Positions 23,476 to 30,860 of a stretch of 33,209 nt of DNA are shown piece after piece. The position numbers were made by a program, and so were the translations under genes. Where the stretch lies: the NCBI GenBank assembly GCA_964563295.1, contig CAZLWX010000035.1, positions 1-33,209 on the forward strand, given 5' to 3'. This stretch comes from Chryseosolibacter sp964563295 (GTDB taxonomy: Bacteria > Bacteroidota > Bacteroidia > Cytophagales > Cyclobacteriaceae). Position 1 is the stretch's first letter; each line of letters opens with the position of its first letter. The notes below the pieces were generated by a model. The model did no database searches. It saw only the letters and a program-made list of their open reading frames with translations, and had not been told where the DNA came from.

Positions 23476-23492
23476 AGCAACATTAATCGGGC

Positions 23493-24470
23493 ATGAAACA
23501 TATCACCATACTGGTTCCCAGGGGAGCAATATTAGGCAGCGTTGAAGGTCCTCGTCAGGTCTTCGCAGGTGTGAACACGTATGCATCCAGCATAGGAAAA
23601 GACCCTCTGTTCAAGATTGAACTCGTGGGACTTTCCCCGGCGACTCCCGTCACTCGCGGGATGTACACCATTCACACCGACCGTACTATACACGATGTTG
23701 ACAAAACGGACCTGGTTGTGATCCCGGCATTGGATGGCGACCTGACAAAAGCTCTCGAGGAGAACAAGGATTTTATTCCATGGATACAAAATCAGTACAA
23801 GGGTGGCGCAGAAGTTGCCAGCCTCTGCGTGGGCGCGTTCCTGCTGGCATCAACCGGGTTGTTACAAGGCCGTAAGTGCGCTACTCATTGGGTGGCCGCA
23901 AATGAATTCCGCAGGATGTTTCCCGACATCGACCTGGTCACTGAGCGAGTGGTTACTGACGATCAGGGGATCTACACCAGTGGTGGCGCTTATTCGTATC
24001 TGACCTTGGTCTTGTATCTGATTGAAAAATATGTGGGCCGGTCAGCGGCGATCTATTGTGCCAAGATATTTGCCATCGACATTGACCGGGAAAGCCAGTC
24101 TCCGTTCATGATGTTCAGTGGACAAAAAGATCACGAGGACGAGTCGATCAAAAAGGCGCAATCTTATATTGAGCAGAATTTCCATGAGCGCATCACGGTC
24201 GATGAATTGGCCTCCATGCTGGCTCTTAGTCGGCGCAACCTTGAACGCCGTTTTAAGAAGGCCACGGCGAACACAGTGATCGAGTACATACAACGGGTCA
24301 AGATTGAGGCCGCTAAGATGAGCCTTGAATCCTCGCGGGAGAACGTCAACGAAGTGATGTATAAAGTTGGATACTCGGACACCAAATCGTTTCGAAATAC
24401 CTTTAAGCGAATCACCGGACTGTCGCCGATACAATACCGCAGCAAATACAACCGCGAGGTGCTGGCGTGA
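23493..24470 (+). CDS. GlxA family transcriptional regulator (DJ-1/PfpI + AraC HTH)
   Basis: 325 residues. The N-terminal DJ-1/PfpI-like domain (about 1-190) keeps the nucleophile-elbow-type Cys112 in ASLCVGAFLLASTGLL and YTSGGAYSYLTLVLYLIEKY. The C-terminal AraC-type double helix-turn-helix (about 215-320) has ITVDELASMLALSRRNLERRFKKATANTVIEYIQ and VNEVMYKVGYSDTKSFRNTFKRITGLSPIQYR. It binds DNA in the cytoplasm. Divergent from the MFS-reductase operon and 31 bp upstream of the MBL-fold gene on its own strand, it could control either or both. The promoter carries a perfect inverted repeat. The ligand is unknown. Confidence 0.93.
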   Translation: MKHITILVPRGAILGSVEGPRQVFAGVNTYASSIGKDPLFKIELVGLSPATPVTRGMYTIHTDRTIHDVDKTDLVVIPALDGDLTKALEENKDFIPWIQNQYKGGAEVASLCVGAFLLASTGLLQGRKCATHWVAANEFRRMFPDIDLVTERVVTDDQGIYTSGGAYSYLTLVLYLIEKYVGRSAAIYCAKIFAIDIDRESQSPFMMFSGQKDHEDESIKKAQSYIEQNFHERITVDELASMLALSRRNLERRFKKATANTVIEYIQRVKIEAAKMSLESSRENVNEVMYKVGYSDTKSFRNTFKRITGLSPIQYRSKYNREVLA

Positions 24471-24501
24471 ACGCATTGGTCGTCCGTAAACAAAAAGACG
24501 C

Positions 24502-25254
24502 ATGAAAAGAATTCAATTCATGCTGGTGTTGATGGCAGTGTCATTGACGCTGCACGGCCAGTCACAACGATCAGCACCCGACCGGATCGAGACAACGAAA
24601 GGGCCACTGATCATACAGCCTGTTTTTCACGGAACAGTTGTGTTTACGTGGGATGGTAAGACGATCTATATCGATCCGTACGGAGGAGTCAAGGCATTTC
24701 AGGGAATCGAGCGGCCGGACCTGGTCATCATCACGGATGTACATGGCGATCACATGAATCTTGAAACCCTTCAGGGTCTGGAAATTGCCGGCGTGCCTTT
24801 GGTGGTGCCGAAGGCTGTTGCTGACAAGCTACCCGATGCGATGAAAGACAAGTCGGTCGTGATCGGCAACGGCGAAAAAACTTCACAGGCGGGAATTGAT
24901 ATTGAGGCCATACCCATGTATAATCTCCCGGAGGCGGCCGACTCCCGCCACCCGAAAGGACGCGGAAATGGATATGTGCTGACGTTCGGAGACAAGCGAA
25001 TCTATATTTCCGGCGATACCGAGGATATCCCTGAAATGCGCGCGCTGAAAAACATCGATGTCGCGTTTGTCTGTATGAACGGACCCACCATGGACGTGAA
25101 GCAGGCCGCAAGCGCAGTAGTGGCATTCAAACCGCGGATCGTTTACCCGTTTCATCATCGCGGGAGCGATATTGCAGACTTCAGAGATCTTGTGCTCGAC
25201 AATGACGGCACCATTGAGGTGAGACTCAGAAACTGGTACCCGACCTATGAATAG
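24502..25254 (+). CDS. Secreted MBL-fold metallo-hydrolase
   Basis: 250 residues with a signal peptide ending in LHGQ (about residue 20). The metallo-beta-lactamase core is UPF0173-like: the motif after FTWDGKTIYIDPYGG is I-T78-D79-V-H81-G-D83-H84. The usual HxHxDH therefore has Asp in place of the first His. Later metal-site positions are present as SGDTED (Asp172) and FHH (His218). Related extracytoplasmic Bacteroidota proteins share, from memory, the TDxHGDH form. It is probably a periplasmic hydrolase with an unknown small substrate. The stop overlaps the next start by 8 bp, so it is coupled to the TIM-barrel gene, and it follows the regulator by 31 bp. Confidence 0.88.
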   Translation: MKRIQFMLVLMAVSLTLHGQSQRSAPDRIETTKGPLIIQPVFHGTVVFTWDGKTIYIDPYGGVKAFQGIERPDLVIITDVHGDHMNLETLQGLEIAGVPLVVPKAVADKLPDAMKDKSVVIGNGEKTSQAGIDIEAIPMYNLPEAADSRHPKGRGNGYVLTFGDKRIYISGDTEDIPEMRALKNIDVAFVCMNGPTMDVKQAASAVVAFKPRIVYPFHHRGSDIADFRDLVLDNDGTIEVRLRNWYPTYE

Positions 25255-26137
25255 GTGTGTGGTGAGCCGGGTTCACCGCGGCCAATCCTTTCTCTTCACC
25301 ATTTGTTTTATGCTGGGGTCTTTCGCTATCGCGATGGACGTCGATGCGCAGAAACCCGAAATCGGTATCGTCAGCAGCATGTCGAACGACAGCGTCCTTC
25401 ACGCCTCCGGATATCGCGCCCTTGTGGAAAACACCCAGCGCATTCTGTCGCCGTTGGAAGTCACGGACGATGAATTTCATTTACATCTGGAAGAAATCAG
25501 TGAACTTCAAACGCCGTTGCTCGCAACGAATATTTTCATTCCTGCCAGCATGAAAGTAGTGGGACCTGAAGTGGACGAACAGAAAGTGCTCGGGTACGTG
25601 GAAGCAGTCTTTCAGCGGGCACGCCAGGCGGGCGTCCACATGATCATTTGGGGCAGCGGAGGGTCGAGACAAATACCTCCTGGTTTTGACCGGGAGGAAG
25701 CGAAAAAGCAGTTCGTCACCATTGCCCGACAGATTGCGGTGCTGGCCGGGCATTATGACATTGTGTTGGCCCTCGAGAACCTCAATCGATCGGAGGCTAA
25801 TTTTATCAACAGCGTGAAGGAGGCAGCTGAGATCGCTGAGGCCGTCGACCACAAAAATCTCAGAGTGTGCGCCGACATGTATCACATGCTAAGAGAACGT
25901 GAGGCTCCGGAAGATATTGAGGCAGCGGGAAAATTTATCATCTACGCGGAAGTGGCAGAACGGGAAGAAAGGACCCCGCCGGGAGTCCGGGGCGACGACT
26001 TCAGAAAGTACCTGGAGGCGCTGAAGCATATTGGGTTTAAAGGAAAGATTGTCATTGAGTGCCGATGGCAAGACATCGGATACCAGGCTTCCGAAGCGTA
26101 TCGTGCTCTAAGCAGACAAATCGATGACGTCTTTTAG
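25247..26137 (+). CDS. Secreted sugar phosphate isomerase/epimerase-like TIM barrel protein
   Basis: 296 residues. An N-terminal hydrophobic segment (about 14-33) ending in VDAQ looks like a signal peptide. The TIM-barrel (xylose isomerase-like, AP_endonuc_2 fold) pattern is GIVSSMS, IIWGSGGSRQIPPGFDREEA, VLALENLNR, RVCADMYHM and GKIVIECRW. The Glu, Asp and His in these segments are the expected divalent-metal ligands. Secreted members are common in Bacteroidota carbohydrate and inositol metabolism; the substrate here is not evident. It overlaps the MBL-fold gene by 8 bp and precedes the DoxX gene by 28 bp. Confidence 0.82.
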   Translation: MNRCVVSRVHRGQSFLFTICFMLGSFAIAMDVDAQKPEIGIVSSMSNDSVLHASGYRALVENTQRILSPLEVTDDEFHLHLEEISELQTPLLATNIFIPASMKVVGPEVDEQKVLGYVEAVFQRARQAGVHMIIWGSGGSRQIPPGFDREEAKKQFVTIARQIAVLAGHYDIVLALENLNRSEANFINSVKEAAEIAEAVDHKNLRVCADMYHMLREREAPEDIEAAGKFIIYAEVAEREERTPPGVRGDDFRKYLEALKHIGFKGKIVIECRWQDIGYQASEAYRALSRQIDDVF

Positions 26138-26165
26138 CAGCTTTAGTTCAAAGCAACTTTGAAAT

Positions 26166-26573
26166 ATGAAACGATGGCTGTCATCCAAACCGATCGCACT
26201 GAATGAGATCCTCGGCATCATCAGGATGTCAATTGGCCTTCTCCTCATTTATCATGGCCAGGAAGTATTTCATTCCGAGATCATGGCCGAATATTTGAAG
26301 TGGGATACATTTCAGGGACCGATGGCCACGTTCCTGGTGTACTTGGGAAAGAGTTCTGAATTAATCGGCGGCCTTCTTTTGTTTGGGGGATTGCTGACCC
26401 GCGTGGGAGCGTTGCTCGTGATGGGGACGTTTCTTTATATAACCTTTAGCCTGGGTTCGGGTCGTTTTTGGTACGAGGATCAGCATCCATTCATGTTCGC
26501 CATGTTTGGGTTCCTGTTCTTCTTTTCTGGACCCGGGCGATGGAGCCTGGACGAGCGGATCTTTGCAAAATAG
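26166..26573 (+). CDS. DoxX family membrane protein
   Basis: 135 residues, four predicted transmembrane segments. IIRMSIGLLLIYHGQEVF, VYLGKSSELIGGLLLFGGLLTRVGALLVMGTFLYI and GRFWYEDQHPFMFAMFGFLFFFSGPG fit the DoxX / quinol oxidase subunit-like family of the inner membrane. The role of stand-alone DoxX proteins is mostly unknown, often linked to redox or stress. It is co-directional with the genes on both sides (28 and 11 bp gaps), so it belongs to one transcription unit with them. Confidence 0.88.
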   Translation: MKRWLSSKPIALNEILGIIRMSIGLLLIYHGQEVFHSEIMAEYLKWDTFQGPMATFLVYLGKSSELIGGLLLFGGLLTRVGALLVMGTFLYITFSLGSGRFWYEDQHPFMFAMFGFLFFFSGPGRWSLDERIFAK

Positions 26574-26584
26574 TTCCAGTAAAA

Positions 26585-27226
26585 ATGTCAATCGTCAGTT
26601 CGATCAGCAACAGCCTGGCACGGGGACTTCTGTTCACCCAAATCACGCGTTACATTAATCCGGAGTTGTTATCGTCAATACTTTTCGCGAGCGCCTTGCT
26701 TGGTTACGATATCATTGGTCCTGAAAATGCGGAAGCGATAGGACAGGGGATCATCATTGAGTTCTTAATGCTTCACGCCAATGTCGGTATTGCCGTGGCT
26801 CGATTTGCAGCCAATTCCGAGCAATCGAAAAGGACGTTTGTAATGTTGGCCAGTGCATTTTACTTCTTGTTTGTCATTGGTCTCGCCTTTGGAATGAGCG
26901 CATGGTGGATGGCGCTCTGTTTCATTTTGGTCACCTGGTCGCGACTGCACGAACCACACGATGAAAAAGCAAAGTCGGCAATTTTCCGCGAGGGTATTAT
27001 CGGTATGGCCCGATTTGGTGTCTATATGATAACTGGATTTGTAGTAGCAGGTATACTCACCATCGTGGAAGCAGATGATGTATTTAAGATGCTCGCCTGG
27101 GGAGCAGTTCATTTTCTGGCGCTCTTCTTATTGCGTAAGAAATTTGACCGCCTTCGCAACAGCAAAGCATTGGCTGACCAAATAAAAAAAACGCGTGCAC
27201 GTGTAGGAGAGGCAGTCGAAAAATGA
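26585..27226 (+). CDS. Hypothetical multi-pass membrane protein (213 aa)
   Basis: 213 residues from the ATG at 26585; a longer in-frame opening upstream overlaps DoxX and is unlikely. About four or five membrane segments: LLSSILFASALLGYDIIG, FLMLHANVGIAVARFAA, a double segment around FYFLFVIGLAFGMSAWWMAL, YMITGFVVAGILTIV and AVHFLALFLL. The last 30 residues are basic (KKFDRLRNSKALADQIKKTRARVGEAVEK), likely cytoplasmic. I do not recognise the family. It lies between DoxX (11 bp) and the acetyltransferase (13 bp). Confidence 0.7.
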   Translation: MSIVSSISNSLARGLLFTQITRYINPELLSSILFASALLGYDIIGPENAEAIGQGIIIEFLMLHANVGIAVARFAANSEQSKRTFVMLASAFYFLFVIGLAFGMSAWWMALCFILVTWSRLHEPHDEKAKSAIFREGIIGMARFGVYMITGFVVAGILTIVEADDVFKMLAWGAVHFLALFLLRKKFDRLRNSKALADQIKKTRARVGEAVEK

Positions 27227-27239
27227 CTAATTACGGGCT

Positions 27240-27695
27240 ATGGTCTCGGTCGTTCATTACCAGGATCGCCACCAGGCGTCCTTTAAGGAACTCAACAAGG
27301 AGTGGCTTGACCGGTATTCCCTTACCGAGCCGCGCGACCTCGAAGTACTCGATCACCCGGAAAGAATACTCGACGCTGGAGGCGTCATCTTTATCGCGGA
27401 AAGCGACACAAAGGAAGTTGTCGGCTCAGCAGCGTTGATATACGAAGGTCACGGCATTTTCGAGTTGGCCAAGATGGGTGTTGCGCAACATTTTCGCCAG
27501 CGAGGCGTTGGACAAGCATTGCTGCATGCTTGTGTTGCTCATGCGCGGATGACCGGGACGAAGAAGATTATTCTTTTCTCTAACCATAAGCTAGAAGCGG
27601 CCCTTCGCCTGTACGAAAAGTCAGGATTTCGCTATGTCGCTGTCACGGATTCACCGTTTCAGACTGCGGACATAAAAATGGAGATGGAATTTTGA
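27240..27695 (+). CDS. GNAT family N-acetyltransferase
   Basis: 151 residues. The acetyl-CoA motif A segment is AKMGVAQHFRQRGVGQALLHACVAHAR (QRGVGQA), followed by ILFSNHKLEAALRLYEKSGFRYV, the motif B helix with the usual LYEKxGF. The full GNAT core is present; the substrate cannot be predicted. It is encoded 13 bp after the membrane protein gene and 24 bp before the DUF3352 gene in the same direction. Confidence 0.9.
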   Translation: MVSVVHYQDRHQASFKELNKEWLDRYSLTEPRDLEVLDHPERILDAGGVIFIAESDTKEVVGSAALIYEGHGIFELAKMGVAQHFRQRGVGQALLHACVAHARMTGTKKIILFSNHKLEAALRLYEKSGFRYVAVTDSPFQTADIKMEMEF

Positions 27696-27719
27696 TTCAA
27701 GAATAAACCTCGAAAAATA

Positions 27720-29723
27720 ATGTGGCGGTTGACGAAATGGATCATCGGGATTGGTTGCGTGGGACTCGTCGCCTGGTTTTCGTATCAATGGTATTCCAGC
27801 CGTTCGACCATCTCCGCCGGTATGTGGACTTATATTCCGAAGGACGCTGTTTTCTGTATCAGCACTGACGACCCTGTCAAAAGTTGGAAGGAAGTATCGG
27901 GGTCGGCCACGTGGACTCATCTCCGGAAGAATGAGTGGTTTGCCCAGCTGACCTCTTCGGCCAACGTACTCGATTCAATGATTCGGGAAAATAGCCTGCT
28001 GTTTGACCTTATCGGATCGCGCGCCCTTATCGTATCGGCGCACATGACCGGGTTCAAGCAATATGACTTTCTCTTTCTGGTGGACCTCGGTGAAGCATCC
28101 GGCATCAAATTCCTGAACGACTACCTGACTACCTACACCACTGCGGGAATGAGCGTGCAGAAGGAAAAGTATAAGGACGAGGCTCTCGTCACTATCCGCA
28201 ATCCCAGCGCCAACTCGAACTTGTACATCAGCTTTCCCGCAAATTATCTTGTCGCATCGTTTAACAGAAAGATTCTGACTTCTTCCATTTCTGCAGGCAA
28301 GGATACCACTAACCGCGAATGGATGCCGACATCAGGGAATACCGGAAGCGGCTTGATGACACTGTACCTCAACTATCCCCGGCTGCCGTCGTTTGTTCGA
28401 GCGTACAGCAATGAGAGTGCGGCAGATATTTCGCGTGTGGCGGAGGCACTGCGTTCCACCGTGCTGGACGTCACACTTAAAGATGAGCTCCTTCGGGCAT
28501 CAGGCTGGACCGAAATCAATGATTCCGTTGAATCCTATGTCAAGACGCTGGCGGTGTCCGGTACCGCGCCATTGGAGTTTCCGGAACTTGCTCCTCAACG
28601 CACTGCCTTTGCACTTGCCCTTGCCTTCGATTCGTTCTCGCAATTCTTTACCAACCTGGAGCGTAATCTTCAACATGACATAGCGGAATACAACGACTTC
28701 CGTCAAAGTCTCAAACAGGTTGAGAATTACCTGGGTGTGGACCTTCAGGAAAATTTTATCAGTTGGGTTGGCGACGAGGTTGCTGTGCTTGAATTACAAT
28801 CGTATGGTTCTGGCCTCGATAACGAAACCGCAATTCTGATCAAGGCTACGAATATTGAAAAAGCCAGGGCTGATCTGGACCATATTGAAAAGATGGTGCG
28901 CCGGAAAACACCAATTAAATTCAGGGCCGTCGACTATCGTGGATACACAATCAATTACCTCAGCATGAAAGGTCTTTTCAAGGTGCTATTGGGAAAGTTC
29001 TTTGCACGTTATGATAAGCCATACTATACTGTCGTAAACAATTTTGTGATATTTAGCGGGCATCCCCAGACGCTTGAAAGCATCATTGACGATTATCTGG
29101 ACAAACAAACACTCAACCGGTCGGGTGAATTCAGGAAATTCAACGACCAATTTGAGGATGAGAGCTCCGTGCTGATTTATCTCAACACACCCGTTCTATT
29201 TGGCACTATGAAACGCCTTGCGGATGCAGAGACTAAGGTCGCTATGGAGCGGAACAAAGACTATATCACAGGCTTCCGCCAGATGGGTTTCCAGTTGGTG
29301 GCGGAAGAAGGGAAATTCAGAACGTTGTTCGCCGAGCAATTTGTAGAACCCGAGCCGACCGACGTTGCTGAAATCCCGGTCCAACGCGATAGTCTTGCTG
29401 ATGCCAATGAAACGTTGCGGGACCAGGTTACAGCTCCAACGGACCCAATGCAATTGCCCTATATTTACGTCCGACAATTAAATGTCAGTACATACACCGC
29501 TTATTTTCCAGACAGCACTGTGCATTTCAAGGTCGACCTGAAGAACGGATTCAAGGATGGCGGCTTTACCGAGTACTATCAAAACGGTGAAGTCAAGCTC
29601 AGCGGACACTTCAAAGATGACAGGCGCGATGGCTTATGGCGCTTGTATTCAGAGAATGGCCAGTTGATTCTGCGGCGAACCTATGAAGATGGCATAGTTA
29701 AGCGTGAAAGGCGCGTGGATTAA
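27720..29723 (+). CDS. DUF3352-type protein fused to C-terminal MORN_2 / YwqK-like repeats
   Basis: 667 residues. An N-terminal anchor (about 7-24) is followed by a large extracytoplasmic region. The region starts with the DUF3352-like pattern of a protein that compares itself to 'values' (MWTYIPKDAVFCISTDDP), then has repeated blocks around FLFLVDLGEAS, DVTLKDELLRASGWTEI and SWVGDEVAVLELQSYGSG. From about residue 600 there are MORN_2-type repeats: FKVDLKNGFKDGGFTEYYQNGEVKLSGHFKDDRRDGLWRLYSENGQL, read in parts, as in YwqK family proteins. Function unknown. The last gene of the run that begins at the regulator, by spacing. The two parts are in one frame with no sign of a join error. Confidence 0.75.
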   Translation: MWRLTKWIIGIGCVGLVAWFSYQWYSSRSTISAGMWTYIPKDAVFCISTDDPVKSWKEVSGSATWTHLRKNEWFAQLTSSANVLDSMIRENSLLFDLIGSRALIVSAHMTGFKQYDFLFLVDLGEASGIKFLNDYLTTYTTAGMSVQKEKYKDEALVTIRNPSANSNLYISFPANYLVASFNRKILTSSISAGKDTTNREWMPTSGNTGSGLMTLYLNYPRLPSFVRAYSNESAADISRVAEALRSTVLDVTLKDELLRASGWTEINDSVESYVKTLAVSGTAPLEFPELAPQRTAFALALAFDSFSQFFTNLERNLQHDIAEYNDFRQSLKQVENYLGVDLQENFISWVGDEVAVLELQSYGSGLDNETAILIKATNIEKARADLDHIEKMVRRKTPIKFRAVDYRGYTINYLSMKGLFKVLLGKFFARYDKPYYTVVNNFVIFSGHPQTLESIIDDYLDKQTLNRSGEFRKFNDQFEDESSVLIYLNTPVLFGTMKRLADAETKVAMERNKDYITGFRQMGFQLVAEEGKFRTLFAEQFVEPEPTDVAEIPVQRDSLADANETLRDQVTAPTDPMQLPYIYVRQLNVSTYTAYFPDSTVHFKVDLKNGFKDGGFTEYYQNGEVKLSGHFKDDRRDGLWRLYSENGQLILRRTYEDGIVKRERRVD

Positions 29724-29765
29724 GTCCGCTACATAAGTCCAGTAGAAGTGTTCGCATCTTTTCGT

Positions 29766-29773
29766 TACATTGG
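29766..29773 (+). promoter_or_regulatory. Possible -7 element before the hydrolase gene
   Basis: TACATTGG, 18 bp before the ATG at 29792, partly matches TAnnTTTG. No good -33 element. The 68-bp gap after the previous gene suggests a new promoter. Confidence 0.3.
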
Positions 29774-29791
29774 TTTGCAAAAAAGTCAAGT

Positions 29792-30799
29792 ATGAAACTC
29801 ACCGGTGTAAGTCTGACTATCGCATTTGTTTTCGCGCTCCTGGCCTTTGACTCCCATGCTCAGAGTTGCACCACGGGAACTGTCGACGAGCGATTGTCGT
29901 CACTGCTGAAAGCCAGCCCGGGGTATACGATGGAGCAGCTCAAGGCGATGCCCGTTGACAAACTGCGCGAGGATCTGTCTATGGGTATTAGAAAGCTTCC
30001 GGAAGACAGCGTGAAGCGGGTCACACTGAAAGACAATATCCGGATAAATGTCGTGCGTGCTTCGTCGGCACAAGGATTGCCGGTCGTTATTCACTTTCAT
30101 GACGGTGGATTTGTTCGTCCATTGCTCCCGTCGATGGAATATGAGGCGATGCGAATCGCGAAGCAGTTGGGCGTATTGGTGTTGGATGTTGACTACCGCG
30201 TTGCACCCGAGTACAAGTTTCCTACTGCCGCGAATGATGCGTTTGCGGCGTACCTCTGGGCATTGGAGAAGGCGAAGGATTTTGGAGGTGACGGCTCCAA
30301 TATTATTCTCGCCGGAACGGGTTCAGGCGCTAACCTCGCAGCCACCACAGCTTTGAGGGCGAAGAAGGAGGGAAAGCTCGACCCGTTGAGGCTAGTCATG
30401 ATGACCTGTGCTCCGACAGACAACCCTATGATCAGCTATTACGCATCGTATGAGGACAATGCCACTGGTTATCTGCTGAGCAAGGACGAATCGATTTTCA
30501 ACTTTCAAGCTTATCTCGATAAGACGGAATGGTTCAGGAATGATCCAGGGATATGGCCGATCTACGAAAAGGACCTAACTGGAATGCCGCCGCATTTAAT
30601 CATCACTACGGAATTTGACATTTTTCGCGATGAAGGAATTGCCTATGGAAAGAAGCTCGAACAAGCTGGAAATGTGGTGGCGATAAAATGCTTTCCTCAC
30701 CAGCTGCATGCCTTTGTCGGACTTCCTGAAAATGCACCTGAGCGGCAGCGCGTTTACGAGCTGATGCGGGAACCATTAAAAACCGCCGTGAAAAAATAA
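29792..30799 (+). CDS. Secreted alpha/beta hydrolase of the HSL group with altered active site
   Basis: 335 residues with a signal peptide ending near SHAQS (residue 24). The scaffold is the hormone-sensitive-lipase-type esterase: oxyanion-type H103-D-G-G106-F (usual HGGG), LDVDYRVAPEYKFPTAANDAFAAY, catalytic Asp276 in FDIFRDEG and His306 in QLHAF. The nucleophile region reads A174-G-T-G177-S178-G-A-N, where the family has G-D-S-A-G-G-N, so the catalytic Ser position is Gly177 and a Ser sits one residue later. The enzyme is therefore probably inactive, or uses a shifted Ser178. It acts outside the cytoplasm. It follows the DUF3352 gene by 68 bp and precedes the TldD gene by 61 bp. Confidence 0.85.
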   Translation: MKLTGVSLTIAFVFALLAFDSHAQSCTTGTVDERLSSLLKASPGYTMEQLKAMPVDKLREDLSMGIRKLPEDSVKRVTLKDNIRINVVRASSAQGLPVVIHFHDGGFVRPLLPSMEYEAMRIAKQLGVLVLDVDYRVAPEYKFPTAANDAFAAYLWALEKAKDFGGDGSNIILAGTGSGANLAATTALRAKKEGKLDPLRLVMMTCAPTDNPMISYYASYEDNATGYLLSKDESIFNFQAYLDKTEWFRNDPGIWPIYEKDLTGMPPHLIITTEFDIFRDEGIAYGKKLEQAGNVVAIKCFPHQLHAFVGLPENAPERQRVYELMREPLKTAVKK

Positions 30800-30831
30800 C
30801 GAGGTCGATAATCATCAAGGACCGATCTTTC

Positions 30832-30839
30832 TATATTTG
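30832..30839 (+). promoter_or_regulatory. -7 promoter element of the TldD/PmbA pair
   Basis: TATATTTG is an exact TAnnTTTG match, 21 bp before the ATG at 30861. An in-frame TTG at 30837 lies inside the element and would give a start upstream of the transcript's expected 5' end, so the ATG at 30861 is the better start. Confidence 0.55.
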
Positions 30840-30860
30840 AAAACGACAGTCCTCCGAGCT

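Noticed and set aside
26468..26584. Longer N-terminus of the 213-aa membrane protein
   Set aside because: It would overlap DoxX by 106 bp; the ATG at 26585 gives a clean start 11 bp after DoxX.
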